From NCBI RefSeq assembly GCF_001439665.1, contig NZ_LMAK01000014.1:186001-250000 (forward strand): DNA of 64,000 nucleotides. Direction: 5' to 3'. Below the pieces are notes generated by a model. The model was not told where the DNA came from. It ran no database searches and was given only the letters and a program-made list of their open reading frames with translations. This DNA comes from Formosa algae (GTDB lineage: Bacteria > Bacteroidota > Bacteroidia > Flavobacteriales > Flavobacteriaceae). Positions 33,871 to 42,685 of the stretch are shown piece by piece (within the stretch, counting starts at the first letter, position 1; the number at the start of each line of letters is the position of its first letter). The position numbers were made by a program, and so were the translations under genes.

Positions 33871-34734
33871 TTAGTTTTCTACTTCAATGATAGAGAACAT
33901 TCCAGTGATATCTGTAGTTTCATTTCCACCAATATTATCTACAAACTTCTCCATTTCTGTTGCTGTATGTGCACTTGGAGTAGCATTATTAGTAATATCT
34001 GATGTAGTGACTAAAGTAATGCTATAGCTGTTTCCGCTTAATAAATAATCAAAGTCAGCTTCAATTTTAATTGTCGGTCCGTTGCTTCCAACAACAGCAG
34101 TAGTTGGTAAGTCTAAGGTGATATCTCTATACGCATCTACACCTTGTGTATAACTACCTTCTTCTCCTTCAAGGGTACTTCCTGAATGGAAAGACAATTC
34201 TTTGTTATCTGTATCGTAAAACCCTTCAATTTTAGTAAAACGATATCCTGTTCCCCATTCCCAGTGCATCTCTGTATCGTTTGCTCCAGCAGTTGCATAA
34301 AATTCAGGGAAACTAACTTCGTCTAAAGTGTTTAAATCAGATCTTACACCTAATCCAAATTTAATTTGGCTGTACTCATCTGTAGGAATATCACTTAAAA
34401 CATATTGTAAAGTCTCTTTTTTAGATTGGTCTACTACGGTAGCACCAGTATCTAAATTGTTGATATTGTAAGGAATTTCTGTGCCGTCTGTTTTAATTAA
34501 ACGAATGTTACTAATTACATATTTTAATTCTGCAAAGTGGTGTACTTGTCCTTGATCTGAAGTGTTTACTGTAGCTTCTGTAGATGTGTCGTCTCCTAAT
34601 ACAATTGTGGTTCCAGAGAAAGTGTTTGTAAATTCTAAGGTCACTTCATTTGCTACGGGCATATCGTCATCACTACACGATAAAATGGATAATGATGCGC
34701 ATACTAACAAAGCATAAATTTTAAGATTTTTCAT
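33871..34734 (-). CDS. MbnP-family copper-binding lipoprotein
   Basis: 287 residues; lipobox ILSC with Cys near 20 and an SDDD tail. The domain reads VTLEFTNTFSGTTIVLGDD, then HHFAELKYVISNIRLIKTDG and DIPTDEYSQIKFGLGVRSDL, the MbnP order (F...l.y.iSni.l...dG; i..G.g...d). Trp158 and Trp160 in MHWEWGTGYRF are the only tryptophans and lie in the family's conserved block, so one of them is the likely residue for kynurenine formation by the diheme partner. A His-rich copper site would include HHFAE. Part of the copper locus with the TonB receptor upstream. Confidence 0.88.
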   Translation of the reverse strand: MKNLKIYALLVCASLSILSCSDDDMPVANEVTLEFTNTFSGTTIVLGDDTSTEATVNTSDQGQVHHFAELKYVISNIRLIKTDGTEIPYNINNLDTGATVVDQSKKETLQYVLSDIPTDEYSQIKFGLGVRSDLNTLDEVSFPEFYATAGANDTEMHWEWGTGYRFTKIEGFYDTDNKELSFHSGSTLEGEEGSYTQGVDAYRDITLDLPTTAVVGSNGPTIKIEADFDYLLSGNSYSITLVTTSDITNNATPSAHTATEMEKFVDNIGGNETTDITGMFSIIEVEN

Positions 34735-34774
34735 TTTTTTTGATTTAATAGTTGATTTGAATTTTGGGTTTGTG

Positions 34775-36760
34775 TTATAAATTAATTTTTAGAGATGTAA
34801 AGATATTACGTCCCATTCTTGGGATATTTCCCCAGTCTGCATACGTACTGTAATACGTGTTAAATACATTTTCGGCACCTACTTGTAAGACTGTTTTTTT
34901 GTTTTTAATAAAAAAGGTGTAATCTGCAGAAACGTTCCAATTGGTATAAGACGGTGTTTCGTCTTCACCATATTCTGGACTGTAGTCTATTTGTTTTAAA
35001 TCGCCATTAAGTGCTGTTAAGATTCCGAATTTCTGATAAGAAAAATGTAACGAGGTTTGATAACTTAACGGACGGATAAAGGGTAAATTATTTTTATTTT
35101 CATCTAATCCTCTAGCATAGGTTAAGGTCCCTTTCCAATGTAAATTTTGTAAAATGCTATAATCTGCACTTACAGAAAAATTGAATAAAGTAGCGTGATC
35201 TAAAGAGGTGTAGCCTTTAACACCAACCGACTGATAATTCATTGGACTTCCTGAACTAAGTATTCTACCAATAATATAATTCTGAATATAGAAATAGTTT
35301 ACTTTAGCTTGAATATTTCCTTTTGCATGTGTAAAACCTGCACTAGCATTGGCCTCGTAAGACACTTCGTTTTCCAAATCTGGATCTCCTATATAATCAT
35401 ATCTATCAAAGCTATTGTAGATATAATAGCCATAACCTTCGGAAACCGATGGCGCTCTATGTCCGTAACCACCACCTGCAGAAAAATCGAATCCTCCAGT
35501 GTTTAGTTGGTAAGTGGTATATAAGTTTGGTAGAAAACGGGTTTTTTCTTGAGAAGCTCCAGGATGGAAAATACGGTTGAATTCTACATATTTTGAATAG
35601 TTATAATTTACACCTAAAGTCCCACCAAAAAGCAACTGACTATGAGCAGAGATGTCCCAAGAATTTGTCATAGATAATCCTGCATAGCGTGTTGTTACCC
35701 AAGGCCAACTGTAAGCAAACATAGTTGTTTCGCTATAGTCTTGCGGATACATACGCATTTCTGCAATAGATAAATTATCGTAAGCATTAAGCTGTATTTC
35801 TGATGCATAATTTTCGGAATTTAAATTTATTTTAGACACTAAACCATAGGTTGTGCTCCAACCTGGCATATCCATATGCACTAAGTTTTCTGGACGAGTG
35901 GTATCGTCCATATAATGCTCTATAGCGTTAAAATATAATTTAGTATCCCAAACTTTTATCAGTTTGTCTTCAAAAAACTGCTTGTAAGCTACAGAAGTTA
36001 TCAGGGCTCTAGATAGCGATAAATCCATAGGTAAGGCAGGATATCCTACATCATTAGCTCTATCAAAAATAGCATCGACACGTACCGAAGATAAGTCACT
36101 TGTTTTATAAGCCAACCCTAAAGACGTATTGAATTTAGTAAATTGAGAGTGGTCTACTTCATCATTATTCCCATCGGTATAATTTTTAGCTTTTCTAAAC
36201 GAAATACTTCCATCTGCTACGAGTTTTTCACTGGAATATGATACATTTCCAAGATTAAAGAACTGGTTGTTATTAAACTCGTAACCGGCTTGATAGGCAC
36301 CATCCCATGTGTTTTTAGTACCGAAAGCAGTACTTTTTCGTTTTAAGTCTATACTCCCGGCTACTGTTGCACCGTGTAAACTACCCTGTTGCCCAGATTT
36401 AATATCAATTTCAGATAAATTATTGCTTTCTACATACGAGGTTACAGGATCCATTTTATCTGTACAAGCTCCAAAAACATGCATGCCATCAATAGTGACT
36501 AAAGAACGCTCTGTACTCATATTATTTAAAAGCGGTTCCCATGCATAAGCTCCACGTTTTATAAAGCTTATATTATCAGACGATGCTAAAAACTCATCTA
36601 CAGAAACAGCCATTTTCATATCTGTTTCAATTTTGGTTTTCTTAGCTGCAATAACAAGAACTTCGTCTAAAAGCACATCAGAACTATCCCTAACGATGGG
36701 TGTGTTTTGTGCTTGAACAAAGCCTCCTAAAAGCAGTAAGATTAGTGTAAGTTGTCTCAT
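34775..36760 (-). CDS. TonB-dependent receptor, OprC/NosA-like copper transporter
   Basis: 661 residues from the ATG at 36760 (MRQLTLILLLLGGFVQAQ, a signal peptide), four bases after the preceding stop. Plug domain about 40-160 with LDEVLVIAAKK as TonB box region, then a 22-strand barrel ending in ...RMGRNIFTSLKINL. In the plug FGACTDKMDPVTSYVE holds Cys99-x3-Met103, and IEHYMDDTTRP in the barrel holds His282-x-Met284. OprC of Pseudomonas binds copper through a CxxxM and an HxM pair in equivalent regions, so copper is the probable cargo. The neighbouring MbnP, diheme and YtkA-like genes fit this. Confidence 0.9.
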   Translation of the reverse strand: MRQLTLILLLLGGFVQAQNTPIVRDSSDVLLDEVLVIAAKKTKIETDMKMAVSVDEFLASSDNISFIKRGAYAWEPLLNNMSTERSLVTIDGMHVFGACTDKMDPVTSYVESNNLSEIDIKSGQQGSLHGATVAGSIDLKRKSTAFGTKNTWDGAYQAGYEFNNNQFFNLGNVSYSSEKLVADGSISFRKAKNYTDGNNDEVDHSQFTKFNTSLGLAYKTSDLSSVRVDAIFDRANDVGYPALPMDLSLSRALITSVAYKQFFEDKLIKVWDTKLYFNAIEHYMDDTTRPENLVHMDMPGWSTTYGLVSKINLNSENYASEIQLNAYDNLSIAEMRMYPQDYSETTMFAYSWPWVTTRYAGLSMTNSWDISAHSQLLFGGTLGVNYNYSKYVEFNRIFHPGASQEKTRFLPNLYTTYQLNTGGFDFSAGGGYGHRAPSVSEGYGYYIYNSFDRYDYIGDPDLENEVSYEANASAGFTHAKGNIQAKVNYFYIQNYIIGRILSSGSPMNYQSVGVKGYTSLDHATLFNFSVSADYSILQNLHWKGTLTYARGLDENKNNLPFIRPLSYQTSLHFSYQKFGILTALNGDLKQIDYSPEYGEDETPSYTNWNVSADYTFFIKNKKTVLQVGAENVFNTYYSTYADWGNIPRMGRNIFTSLKINL

Positions 36761-36764
36761 CGCT

Positions 36765-37688
36765 CTAGAATAAAATATCGATATACAGTTCGCTACGTTC
36801 ACCTTCAATTCCTGGTGTAAATTCTGTAGAAACTTCAGTACCTTTTATCGTGTTTCCATCTGCATCTTGAAAAATAAAATTCAAGGTCCAATTCCCTGTC
36901 ATGGTATAATTTACTACACCGTGATATAGGCTATCTGTGTCTTGAGTTAAGTCTTCATTATTAGGTGAAGAATGATTTCCCATAGACGGTTCTGGCATTC
37001 TTGGGTCTAACACTAACGTATGATTTTGAACTATAGAGTAGGAGTACTGCGTAAGATCTGGGAATGTTCCAGCTTCACTTTCAGGCGTATTGTACTTGTA
37101 AATACCGGCAACCAGATCATTTTCCGACACTCCTGGACTTTGCGGAGCCACTAGCGCAATAATATATTGTTCCTGGTCATTTCCAGTAAAGGCAGTCATA
37201 TTAAGATTCATATTGGTTTGTTCTTCAACAGTAAAGGGTTGATTAATAGCGTACGTTTGCGAACTCTCCTGAAAATCGATATATGCCTGCCAGCTTACTG
37301 TACTATCACTTTCACTTGTAAATACCACATAGCCTAAATAATAGCCTTCTGTAGCATCGTATTCTAAATTATATTGGTGCGGACAAGAACTTTTATTTCC
37401 GTTAGCATCGGTCTGAATAGGTAAAAAAGTAACCGCTACATCTTCTAAATTTGTAAGCGTTTCTGAATTACTAATTTTTAGATGAATTTCGTTATAGCCC
37501 TTATAAAGGGTTCCGTTTAAGGCTTCAATACTAATGGTGTAATCTCCACTATTTGTAGTTGTTACCTCTTCGAATTCTATATATTCTGTAGTATCTGTAC
37601 TTAATTCTGCCTCGTAATCTGTTTTCTCTACGGTACACGCTGTGAGCACCACGAAAACCACCATTACAATACCTTGTAAAAGTTTCAT
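36765..37688 (-). CDS. YtkA-like domain lipoprotein of the copper locus
   Basis: 307 residues; lipobox LTAC with Cys near 18. The mature protein has two Ig-like halves. The second holds LDPRMPEPSMGNHSSPNNED and then YHGVVNYTMTGNWTLNFIFQ, the Met/His-rich pattern of YtkA-like and FixH-type copper-binding domains (MP.MgH.ssPn.......Y.g.v.ft.tG.W). Met and His in that stretch suit copper(I). It precedes the copper TonB receptor by four bases, so the two are co-made. The first half, with SCPHQY and two conserved-looking Trp, may be a degenerate second copy. Confidence 0.85.
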   Translation of the reverse strand: MKLLQGIVMVVFVVLTACTVEKTDYEAELSTDTTEYIEFEEVTTTNSGDYTISIEALNGTLYKGYNEIHLKISNSETLTNLEDVAVTFLPIQTDANGNKSSCPHQYNLEYDATEGYYLGYVVFTSESDSTVSWQAYIDFQESSQTYAINQPFTVEEQTNMNLNMTAFTGNDQEQYIIALVAPQSPGVSENDLVAGIYKYNTPESEAGTFPDLTQYSYSIVQNHTLVLDPRMPEPSMGNHSSPNNEDLTQDTDSLYHGVVNYTMTGNWTLNFIFQDADGNTIKGTEVSTEFTPGIEGERSELYIDILF

Positions 37689-38019
37689 GTGTTATAGACT
37701 TTTTTATTAAAAAACTATTGAAAATACGATAACATAAGCCGTACATACACATTACTTTTCTATTAAAAGTGCAGTGTAGTTTAGGTTTTACTACAGTTGT
37801 TATTGTAAATATTATCGTAAGAGATTTTACATAGAAATACACAAATTGAATACACTACGCGACTATTGCTTTATAATGTAGTTAGCTTAATCATATCGTG
37901 ACATATCATGTTTTTAGTTGAAATACAATAAAACATAACACAACACGAACCACTAACTATATAATATATTTAGTTTATGCGTAATTTAAAATTTAGGAAC
38001 TTTTATGTATATATTGAAA
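37689..38019. other. intergenic stretch
   Basis: 331 AT-rich bases between two copper-locus genes on the same strand. No gene, strong hairpin or clear promoter seen. Confidence 0.45.
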
Positions 38020-38388
38020 CTATACGAGAGGTGGATGAAATACAAAATTTACATAGTGGAAGTTGTAAATTTTACTGTAAAAAGATGCTGTTTTTAGTGG
38101 CTGTTCTTTAGGAAAGAACAAATCATAATTAAATTTTGAGTTCTGAAAGAAAACTAACGTATTTTCGAAAGAAATAGATCCTCCTTTATCGTTATTCCCT
38201 TTTTCAGTATCTGAAGCTTTAGCAAGTTGTTCTTTTAAATGACATTTTCCGTTACATTGCAGTTCGGGTACGTCTTTATTTTCACAAAGTTCGTTTACTA
38301 TATAATCGTAAAATGCAGCGTATTCCACTAAAGGGATTAGTGGTTTTACCATTAGAAATATTGCTAAAAGTAGACTTGCTGTTTTCAC
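38020..38388 (-). CDS. small CNGKC-motif protein of the copper locus
   Basis: 122 residues. A hydrophobic N terminus (SLLLAIFLMVKPLIPLVEYA) acts as membrane anchor or signal. The centre is VNELCENKDVPELQCNGKCH, with Cys-x10-Cys-x3-Cys and a following His, then KEQLAKA. This ELxCNGKCxL signature recurs in Bacteroidota beside copper-related TonB receptors, as far as I recall. The tail NFHYVNFVFHPPLV has further His and aromatic residues. A copper chaperone or sensor would fit, but this is inferred only from motif and place. Confidence 0.75.
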   Translation of the reverse strand: MKTASLLLAIFLMVKPLIPLVEYAAFYDYIVNELCENKDVPELQCNGKCHLKEQLAKASDTEKGNNDKGGSISFENTLVFFQNSKFNYDLFFPKEQPLKTASFYSKIYNFHYVNFVFHPPLV

Positions 38389-38621
38389 TTCGCGAATTTC
38401 AATAATTTTTTTAAAGTTTCCTAATCTTAAAACCGCTATAATAGTTAATGTTTTATACGAGGCGTTAAAATAGTGTGAATTAATATGTTGTTAATTACTA
38501 TAATACAGTGTGTTATATTTGTTTGTTGAAAGTGTTTATGTTAATAAAAATAAAAGACCTTTTAATCTTAATTTAGGTATGATGTCTCTGTAATAGGTCT
38601 GTAAAATTTCTCAAATCAGTT

Positions 38622-38865
38622 TTATTTTAAATCAGAAGCAGTTAAAAGTTGTCGTTTTTCTTTTTTTTCTATAAAATGATTAACCATTTTGTAAATGAAA
38701 ATAACGGCATTAAGAAGACTAAACCATAGGTGTGTTTTTTCATCATCATATCCAATTGAAGCAATCATACAATCGATTATAGTGCCGTTAATAATAGTGG
38801 CATATTTTTACTTGTTTTGCTTTGTCTAATAATTCATGATCTGTTAATTCAGGAGGTTTAAAATT
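38622..38865 (-). pseudogene. frameshifted remnant of a small membrane protein gene
   Basis: The minus strand reads FKPPELTDHELLDKAKQVK, then after a frameshift near 38806 continues ATIINGTIIDCMIASIGYDD, then KTHLWFSLLNAVIFIYKMVN and KRQLLTASDLK before a stop. The opening and the two hydrophobic segments recall small Bacteroidota membrane proteins that start with PPELTDxELLxxAK. No start codon precedes the first piece, as a stop comes two codons earlier. The neighbouring bases 38389-38621 hold nothing I can identify. Confidence 0.6.
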
Positions 38866-38899
38866 TTAGATATGGACGTCGAATGTTGTCTTTATAACC

Positions 38900-39397
38900 T
38901 TAATCTTGGTTTAGCTTAAATTTTGTCTCTATGGTTTTATGATCTTCATTATAAAAAGTAACGTCAATTTTTATGTTCCAAGTCGTATTAGATATTTTTT
39001 CTCCGCTTATGGTTCCTACTGGATCTACGTCTTTAGTTTCATCATATTCAAAAAAACAGAAACACGATTTTGTATATACAGCATCAATAGCGACTAATTC
39101 AGTATCAGTGTAAGAGAACTGTTCTAACTCTGGATCGATCTCGAATTTTATCCATTCTGTAAATCCAGAATCTGACATGTTTAAATCTACTCCGGCATCA
39201 TATCTGTATTCAAAAACTAATTTTTCCCCAGGGTTAACTTCACCATATTGTATATAGCTTTCAGTATCATAAGACACTACAGTTAATTCACTATTTTCAG
39301 TAAAGGTATAATCGTAAGTAGGTCCATATCCATCATCATCATTATTACAAGCAAATAAAAATAAACTGAATATAGCAATAAGGTAATACTTTTTCAT
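38900..39397 (-). CDS. lipoprotein of unknown function
   Basis: 165 residues; lipobox LFAC with Cys at 17 and a NNDDDG tail. The mature part is acidic and beta-rich with many Tyr (YIQYGEVNPGEKLVFEYRYD) and one Cys-rich turn KSCFCFFEYDE. No family is recognised. Followed by a second small lipoprotein on the same strand with 42 bases between, so the two may be one unit. Confidence 0.7.
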   Translation of the reverse strand: MKKYYLIAIFSLFLFACNNDDDGYGPTYDYTFTENSELTVVSYDTESYIQYGEVNPGEKLVFEYRYDAGVDLNMSDSGFTEWIKFEIDPELEQFSYTDTELVAIDAVYTKSCFCFFEYDETKDVDPVGTISGEKISNTTWNIKIDVTFYNEDHKTIETKFKLNQD

Positions 39398-39439
39398 ACT
39401 GTATGGATTAAAGGTTAGCGTTGATTTTAAATAGATTGC

Positions 39440-39859
39440 TTATTCGGTTTTAATTAATTTATAGGTAAAGTTTCCTAAATTATTTTTATAAGCAGAGAAT
39501 ACTAATGAATCTTCAGTCTTTGTATAGGTGTAGCTTCCGCTAAGAATAAGATTCCAATCGAAATTTGCTGTCCAAAAATTTCCATCATAACATTCTAAAG
39601 TTTCTGTATTACTACTAAAGCTTCCGCTACCACCAGCTGGGAAATAATTTTCGTTTCCGCTAGATATGTAAGTGTCATCAGTATAAAATTGAACAGTTAC
39701 CGGGTTAGAATACATTGTACTGTCGTTATATATTACAGTAAATTCTCCGGTATAATTTCCGTATAAAAGGGCATTGTTAGTCGTGTCATCATCTGAATTA
39801 CAAGAAGAACTTAGTAATAAAAGGACAGATGTTATAACCAGGTAAAAGTTTTTCATCAT
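39440..39859 (-). CDS. lipoprotein of unknown function
   Basis: 139 residues; lipobox SSSC with Cys at 20 followed by NSDDD. Short beta-rich domain with YGNYTGEFTVIYNDSTMYSN and YTKTEDSLVFSAYKNNLGNF, like small lipocalin-type Bacteroidota lipoproteins. No motif of known function. Probably transcribed with the neighbouring lipoprotein. Confidence 0.65.
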   Translation of the reverse strand: MMKNFYLVITSVLLLLSSSCNSDDDTTNNALLYGNYTGEFTVIYNDSTMYSNPVTVQFYTDDTYISSGNENYFPAGGSGSFSSNTETLECYDGNFWTANFDWNLILSGSYTYTKTEDSLVFSAYKNNLGNFTYKLIKTE

Positions 39860-39929
39860 TGCTGTTTATTAAAAGATGGCAATGTATAAAAAAGGTTGCG
39901 TTAAAAACGGTGTTATATTTGTTAACGTA

Positions 39930-40844
39930 CTAAAATATAGACAATTTAGACTCTGTAGTGAAAGCTTCAAGAAATTTCATCCCTTTAAAAGAATTCCCAT
40001 TTTTATTCAATTTTGGACTCCAAACTGCGATGGTATATTGATCGGGATGAACAGCTACAATACCACCCCCAACACCACTTTTTCCGGGTAATCCAACTTC
40101 GAAAGCAAATTCTCCCGACTCGTCGTAAAACCCGCAAGTTTGCATTAAGGCATTAATACGTTTTGACTGACGTTCGGTAAGAATTTCTTCTTTGCTATAT
40201 GTACAACACCCATTGTTCGCTAGGAATAAAAACAGTTCAGAAAGTTCTTTACAATTCATCTCGAGAGAGCATAAATTAAAATAAAAATCTAAGACTTCGT
40301 CAGGTTCATTATTAATATTTCCTAATGACTTAATGAAATTACATAAGGCAATATTTCTGTAGCCTACTTTTTTCTCAGATTCGGCAATTTTACTACAATA
40401 ATTAATGTTTGGATTATTAGAAATGCGTCTTACAAATTCTAAAAAGTCTTGTTTAGGATGATCTAATTCAGATACTAAGATGTCTGAAATGACTAAAGCA
40501 CCCGCATTGATAAATGGGTTTCTGGGAATTCCATGTTCAACCTCTAATTGTAATAACGAATTAAAGGCATTTCCAGAAGGTTCTACATCTACACGTTCCC
40601 AGATTTTTTTTCCTAAAATTTTATAAGCAAGCACTAACGATAAAACTTTAGCAATACTCTGAATTGAGAATTTTTCAAGCGCATCTCCCATACCAAATCC
40701 TTGCTGATCCATTGTGGTAATATGTACTCCAAATTTTTCAGGATCTATATTTGCCAATTCTGGAATATACGCTGCTAAATGGCCTTCGTTTTCTATGCCT
40801 TTAACTTGATTGAAGCAGTCTGTAATAATATCTTTAAAATTCAC
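39930..40844 (-). CDS. glsA: glutaminase A
   Basis: Hydrolyses L-glutamine to glutamate and ammonia. 304 residues with the serine beta-lactamase-like fold of the GlsA family. The SxxK motif is Ser63-Ile-Ala-Lys66 in FSIQSIAKVLSL. PRNPFINAGALVISD and the late GLPGKSGVGGGIVAV block with the substrate Gly-Gly turn are both present. No signal peptide. Overlapping palindromes lie just before its start. Single gene. Confidence 0.95.
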   Translation of the reverse strand: MNFKDIITDCFNQVKGIENEGHLAAYIPELANIDPEKFGVHITTMDQQGFGMGDALEKFSIQSIAKVLSLVLAYKILGKKIWERVDVEPSGNAFNSLLQLEVEHGIPRNPFINAGALVISDILVSELDHPKQDFLEFVRRISNNPNINYCSKIAESEKKVGYRNIALCNFIKSLGNINNEPDEVLDFYFNLCSLEMNCKELSELFLFLANNGCCTYSKEEILTERQSKRINALMQTCGFYDESGEFAFEVGLPGKSGVGGGIVAVHPDQYTIAVWSPKLNKNGNSFKGMKFLEAFTTESKLSIF

Positions 40845-40862
40845 GAGTCTTTCTATTTATTT

Positions 40863-40889
40863 GTAACTTATGTTAAGTTACGCTTAACA
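40863..40889. promoter_or_regulatory. overlapping palindromes before glutaminase
   Basis: GTAACTTA-TGT-TAAGTTAC (40863-40881) overlaps TGTTAAG-TTACG-CTTAACA (40871-40889). Located 19-45 bases before the glsA start, suited to a repressor site. The first also resembles half of the CRP/FNR-like sites listed elsewhere. Confidence 0.45.
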
Positions 40890-41002
40890 AAGAGCGAATG
40901 TAATAAATACAAACGGAATACAAACTATATGATGAATTTAGCACAAATTCTATGTTTTTAAAGCACTTGTCTACATCGGTTTGTATGTATTAATAATAAA
41001 GC

Positions 41003-41515
41003 TTATTTAGTATAAGCACCAGAAGAATAGGTTAACTCGTAACTGTGGGTGTAAATTTCGAATACAATTCCGAAAGGATCTTCTACATAACACATTTTAA
41101 AAGGTTTTTCTTCAGGGTAATAGGCTCTAATTGGCATACGTTGTTTTCCGCCGTAAGCCACAATTTTATCTATTAAATCTTCGATGTTTGGATCTTGAAT
41201 ACTAAAGTGGAATAATCCGGTGTTAAACGGACTAAACTCTGGTGCGTCTTTAACGCCATGAGGAAATGAGAAAATCTCTATACCAACACCATCTGAAGTC
41301 GAGAGGTGTGCAATTTCAAACGTCTCCCAATCTTCGCCAAACACATCGATACACATAATTCCTATGGCTGTGTCTTTTTCCTTTTTAATGGTTGACGGTT
41401 CCATTATGGTGTACCAGCCCATAACTTCTGTATAAAATTGTACTGCTTTTTTAATATCCGGAACGGTGATTCCTATATGTGAAAATGATTTTGGATAATC
41501 TTGTTTTACTGACAT
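41003..41515 (-). CDS. VOC-family (glyoxalase/dioxygenase fold) protein
   Basis: 170 residues from the ATG at 41515 (MSVKQDYPKSFSHIGITVPD), preferred to the upstream in-frame ATG. Two beta-alpha-beta-beta-beta units carry the usual metal ligands: His in FSHIGIT, Glu in VGIEIF, His in LFHFSI and Glu in GIVFEIY. Substrate unknown; glyoxalase or extradiol dioxygenase are the main options. Divergent from an HxlR regulator, which probably controls it. Confidence 0.85.
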   Translation of the reverse strand: MSVKQDYPKSFSHIGITVPDIKKAVQFYTEVMGWYTIMEPSTIKKEKDTAIGIMCIDVFGEDWETFEIAHLSTSDGVGIEIFSFPHGVKDAPEFSPFNTGLFHFSIQDPNIEDLIDKIVAYGGKQRMPIRAYYPEEKPFKMCYVEDPFGIVFEIYTHSYELTYSSGAYTK

Positions 41516-41635
41516 AATATCTAATTTAGAATACAAATTTAGATTATATTTGTCTGTTTGGCAAGTACTTACTAAAAAGTAGTATAGTTACCTAAAGTAG
41601 TAAAATAATGATTATCAAGTAAATAAAAATTAATT

Positions 41636-41950
41636 TTGAACAAAGAAAATAACTGTCCGCTTAATTACACCATGAATTTAATAGGTACAAAATGGAAGCC
41701 TTTAATATTATTTCATCTTTTAGAAGGCGATTTACGTTCTGGAGTTTTACAAAAACATATTTCTGGTATATCTAATAAAATGTTTACACAAACCGTTAGA
41801 GAATTAGAAAAAGACGGTTTGCTTTGCAGAACTGTGTATCCTGTTGTTCCACCAAAAGTGGAATATGGTTTAACGGCTCGTGGGAAATCTTTAGAAACTA
41901 TTTTAAGAGGTCTGGATGCTTGGGGAGAAAAAGATTGGAAACAGTTATAA
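41636..41950 (+). CDS. HxlR-family transcriptional regulator
   Basis: 104 residues starting at TTG 41636: MNKENNCPLNYTMNLIGTKW is the standard family N terminus, which supports this start. Cys7 sits where redox or aldehyde-sensing Cys occurs in HypR/YodB relatives. The winged helix follows with KHISGISNKMFTQTVRELEK and the wing VYPVVPPKVEYGLTARGKSL. Divergent from the VOC protein gene, and convergent with the arsenic operon. Confidence 0.9.
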   Translation: MNKENNCPLNYTMNLIGTKWKPLILFHLLEGDLRSGVLQKHISGISNKMFTQTVRELEKDGLLCRTVYPVVPPKVEYGLTARGKSLETILRGLDAWGEKDWKQL

Positions 41951-41977
41951 TCTTAGTTAGTAAATAAAGGATTTAAT

Positions 41978-42685
41978 CTAAAAGAATCCCATAAATATAC
42001 TAACATAATACACACCTGTAAGTATAAAGACAATGCCCGCTAGAAACCGCATGATTTTCTCAATTTTTGTAATTCTACTGTAAAAAACACCAATTTTTCC
42101 AGCCGTAAAAGCCAATAGATAGGTGAATAAAATGACAGGTAATCCGGTTCCAAAAGCGAAAATTACAGGTAAATATAAGCCGTCTGCAGAAGTAATTGTC
42201 ATGGGAATAAGCATACCAAAAAACAGAGCGCCACTATATGGACAAAAAGCTAATGCGAATACCACACCAATTATAAAAGCACCTAAAAGCCCTTGATCTT
42301 TAAATTTATTGGTGAATTTTTCTTGAATATTAGATGTCTTGAAAAAAGGAATTTTAATAACGTTTAGCATGATGAGTCCAATAAGAATTAATAACGGACC
42401 TAAATATTTTTCGCCATGCTGATTAAAGAACCGTGCCACATGAAATTTATTGGCTCCGAAATATAAAATTATTCCAATAACCGTGTAACTAAATGCTCTT
42501 CCTAAAGCATAGAGTATGCCACTTAAAAACACGTTACGCTTGCTAGAAATCTGTTTAGAGATATATGCCGTTGCCGTGATATTGGTCGCTAATGGGCACG
42601 GACTAATAGCTGTCATTAGTCCGAGTACAAAAGCCGATAATATGGGAATGTTGTATTGCGCTATTAACAATTCTAATACATCCAT
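41978..42685 (-). CDS. ArsG-family/CcdA-like membrane transporter
   Basis: 235 residues, six hydrophobic segments. MTAISPCPLATNITATAYIS near residue 30 and FALAFCPYSGALFFGMLI in the middle hold paired Cys-Pro motifs in membrane helices, as in CcdA/DsbD and in the ArsG group linked to arsenic operons. It could move electrons or arsenical across the membrane; family labelling as an aromatic-arsenical efflux permease is by association. Last gene of the seven-gene ars operon, contiguous with the ArsF-like gene. Confidence 0.8.
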   Translation of the reverse strand: MDVLELLIAQYNIPILSAFVLGLMTAISPCPLATNITATAYISKQISSKRNVFLSGILYALGRAFSYTVIGIILYFGANKFHVARFFNQHGEKYLGPLLILIGLIMLNVIKIPFFKTSNIQEKFTNKFKDQGLLGAFIIGVVFALAFCPYSGALFFGMLIPMTITSADGLYLPVIFAFGTGLPVILFTYLLAFTAGKIGVFYSRITKIEKIMRFLAGIVFILTGVYYVSIFMGFF

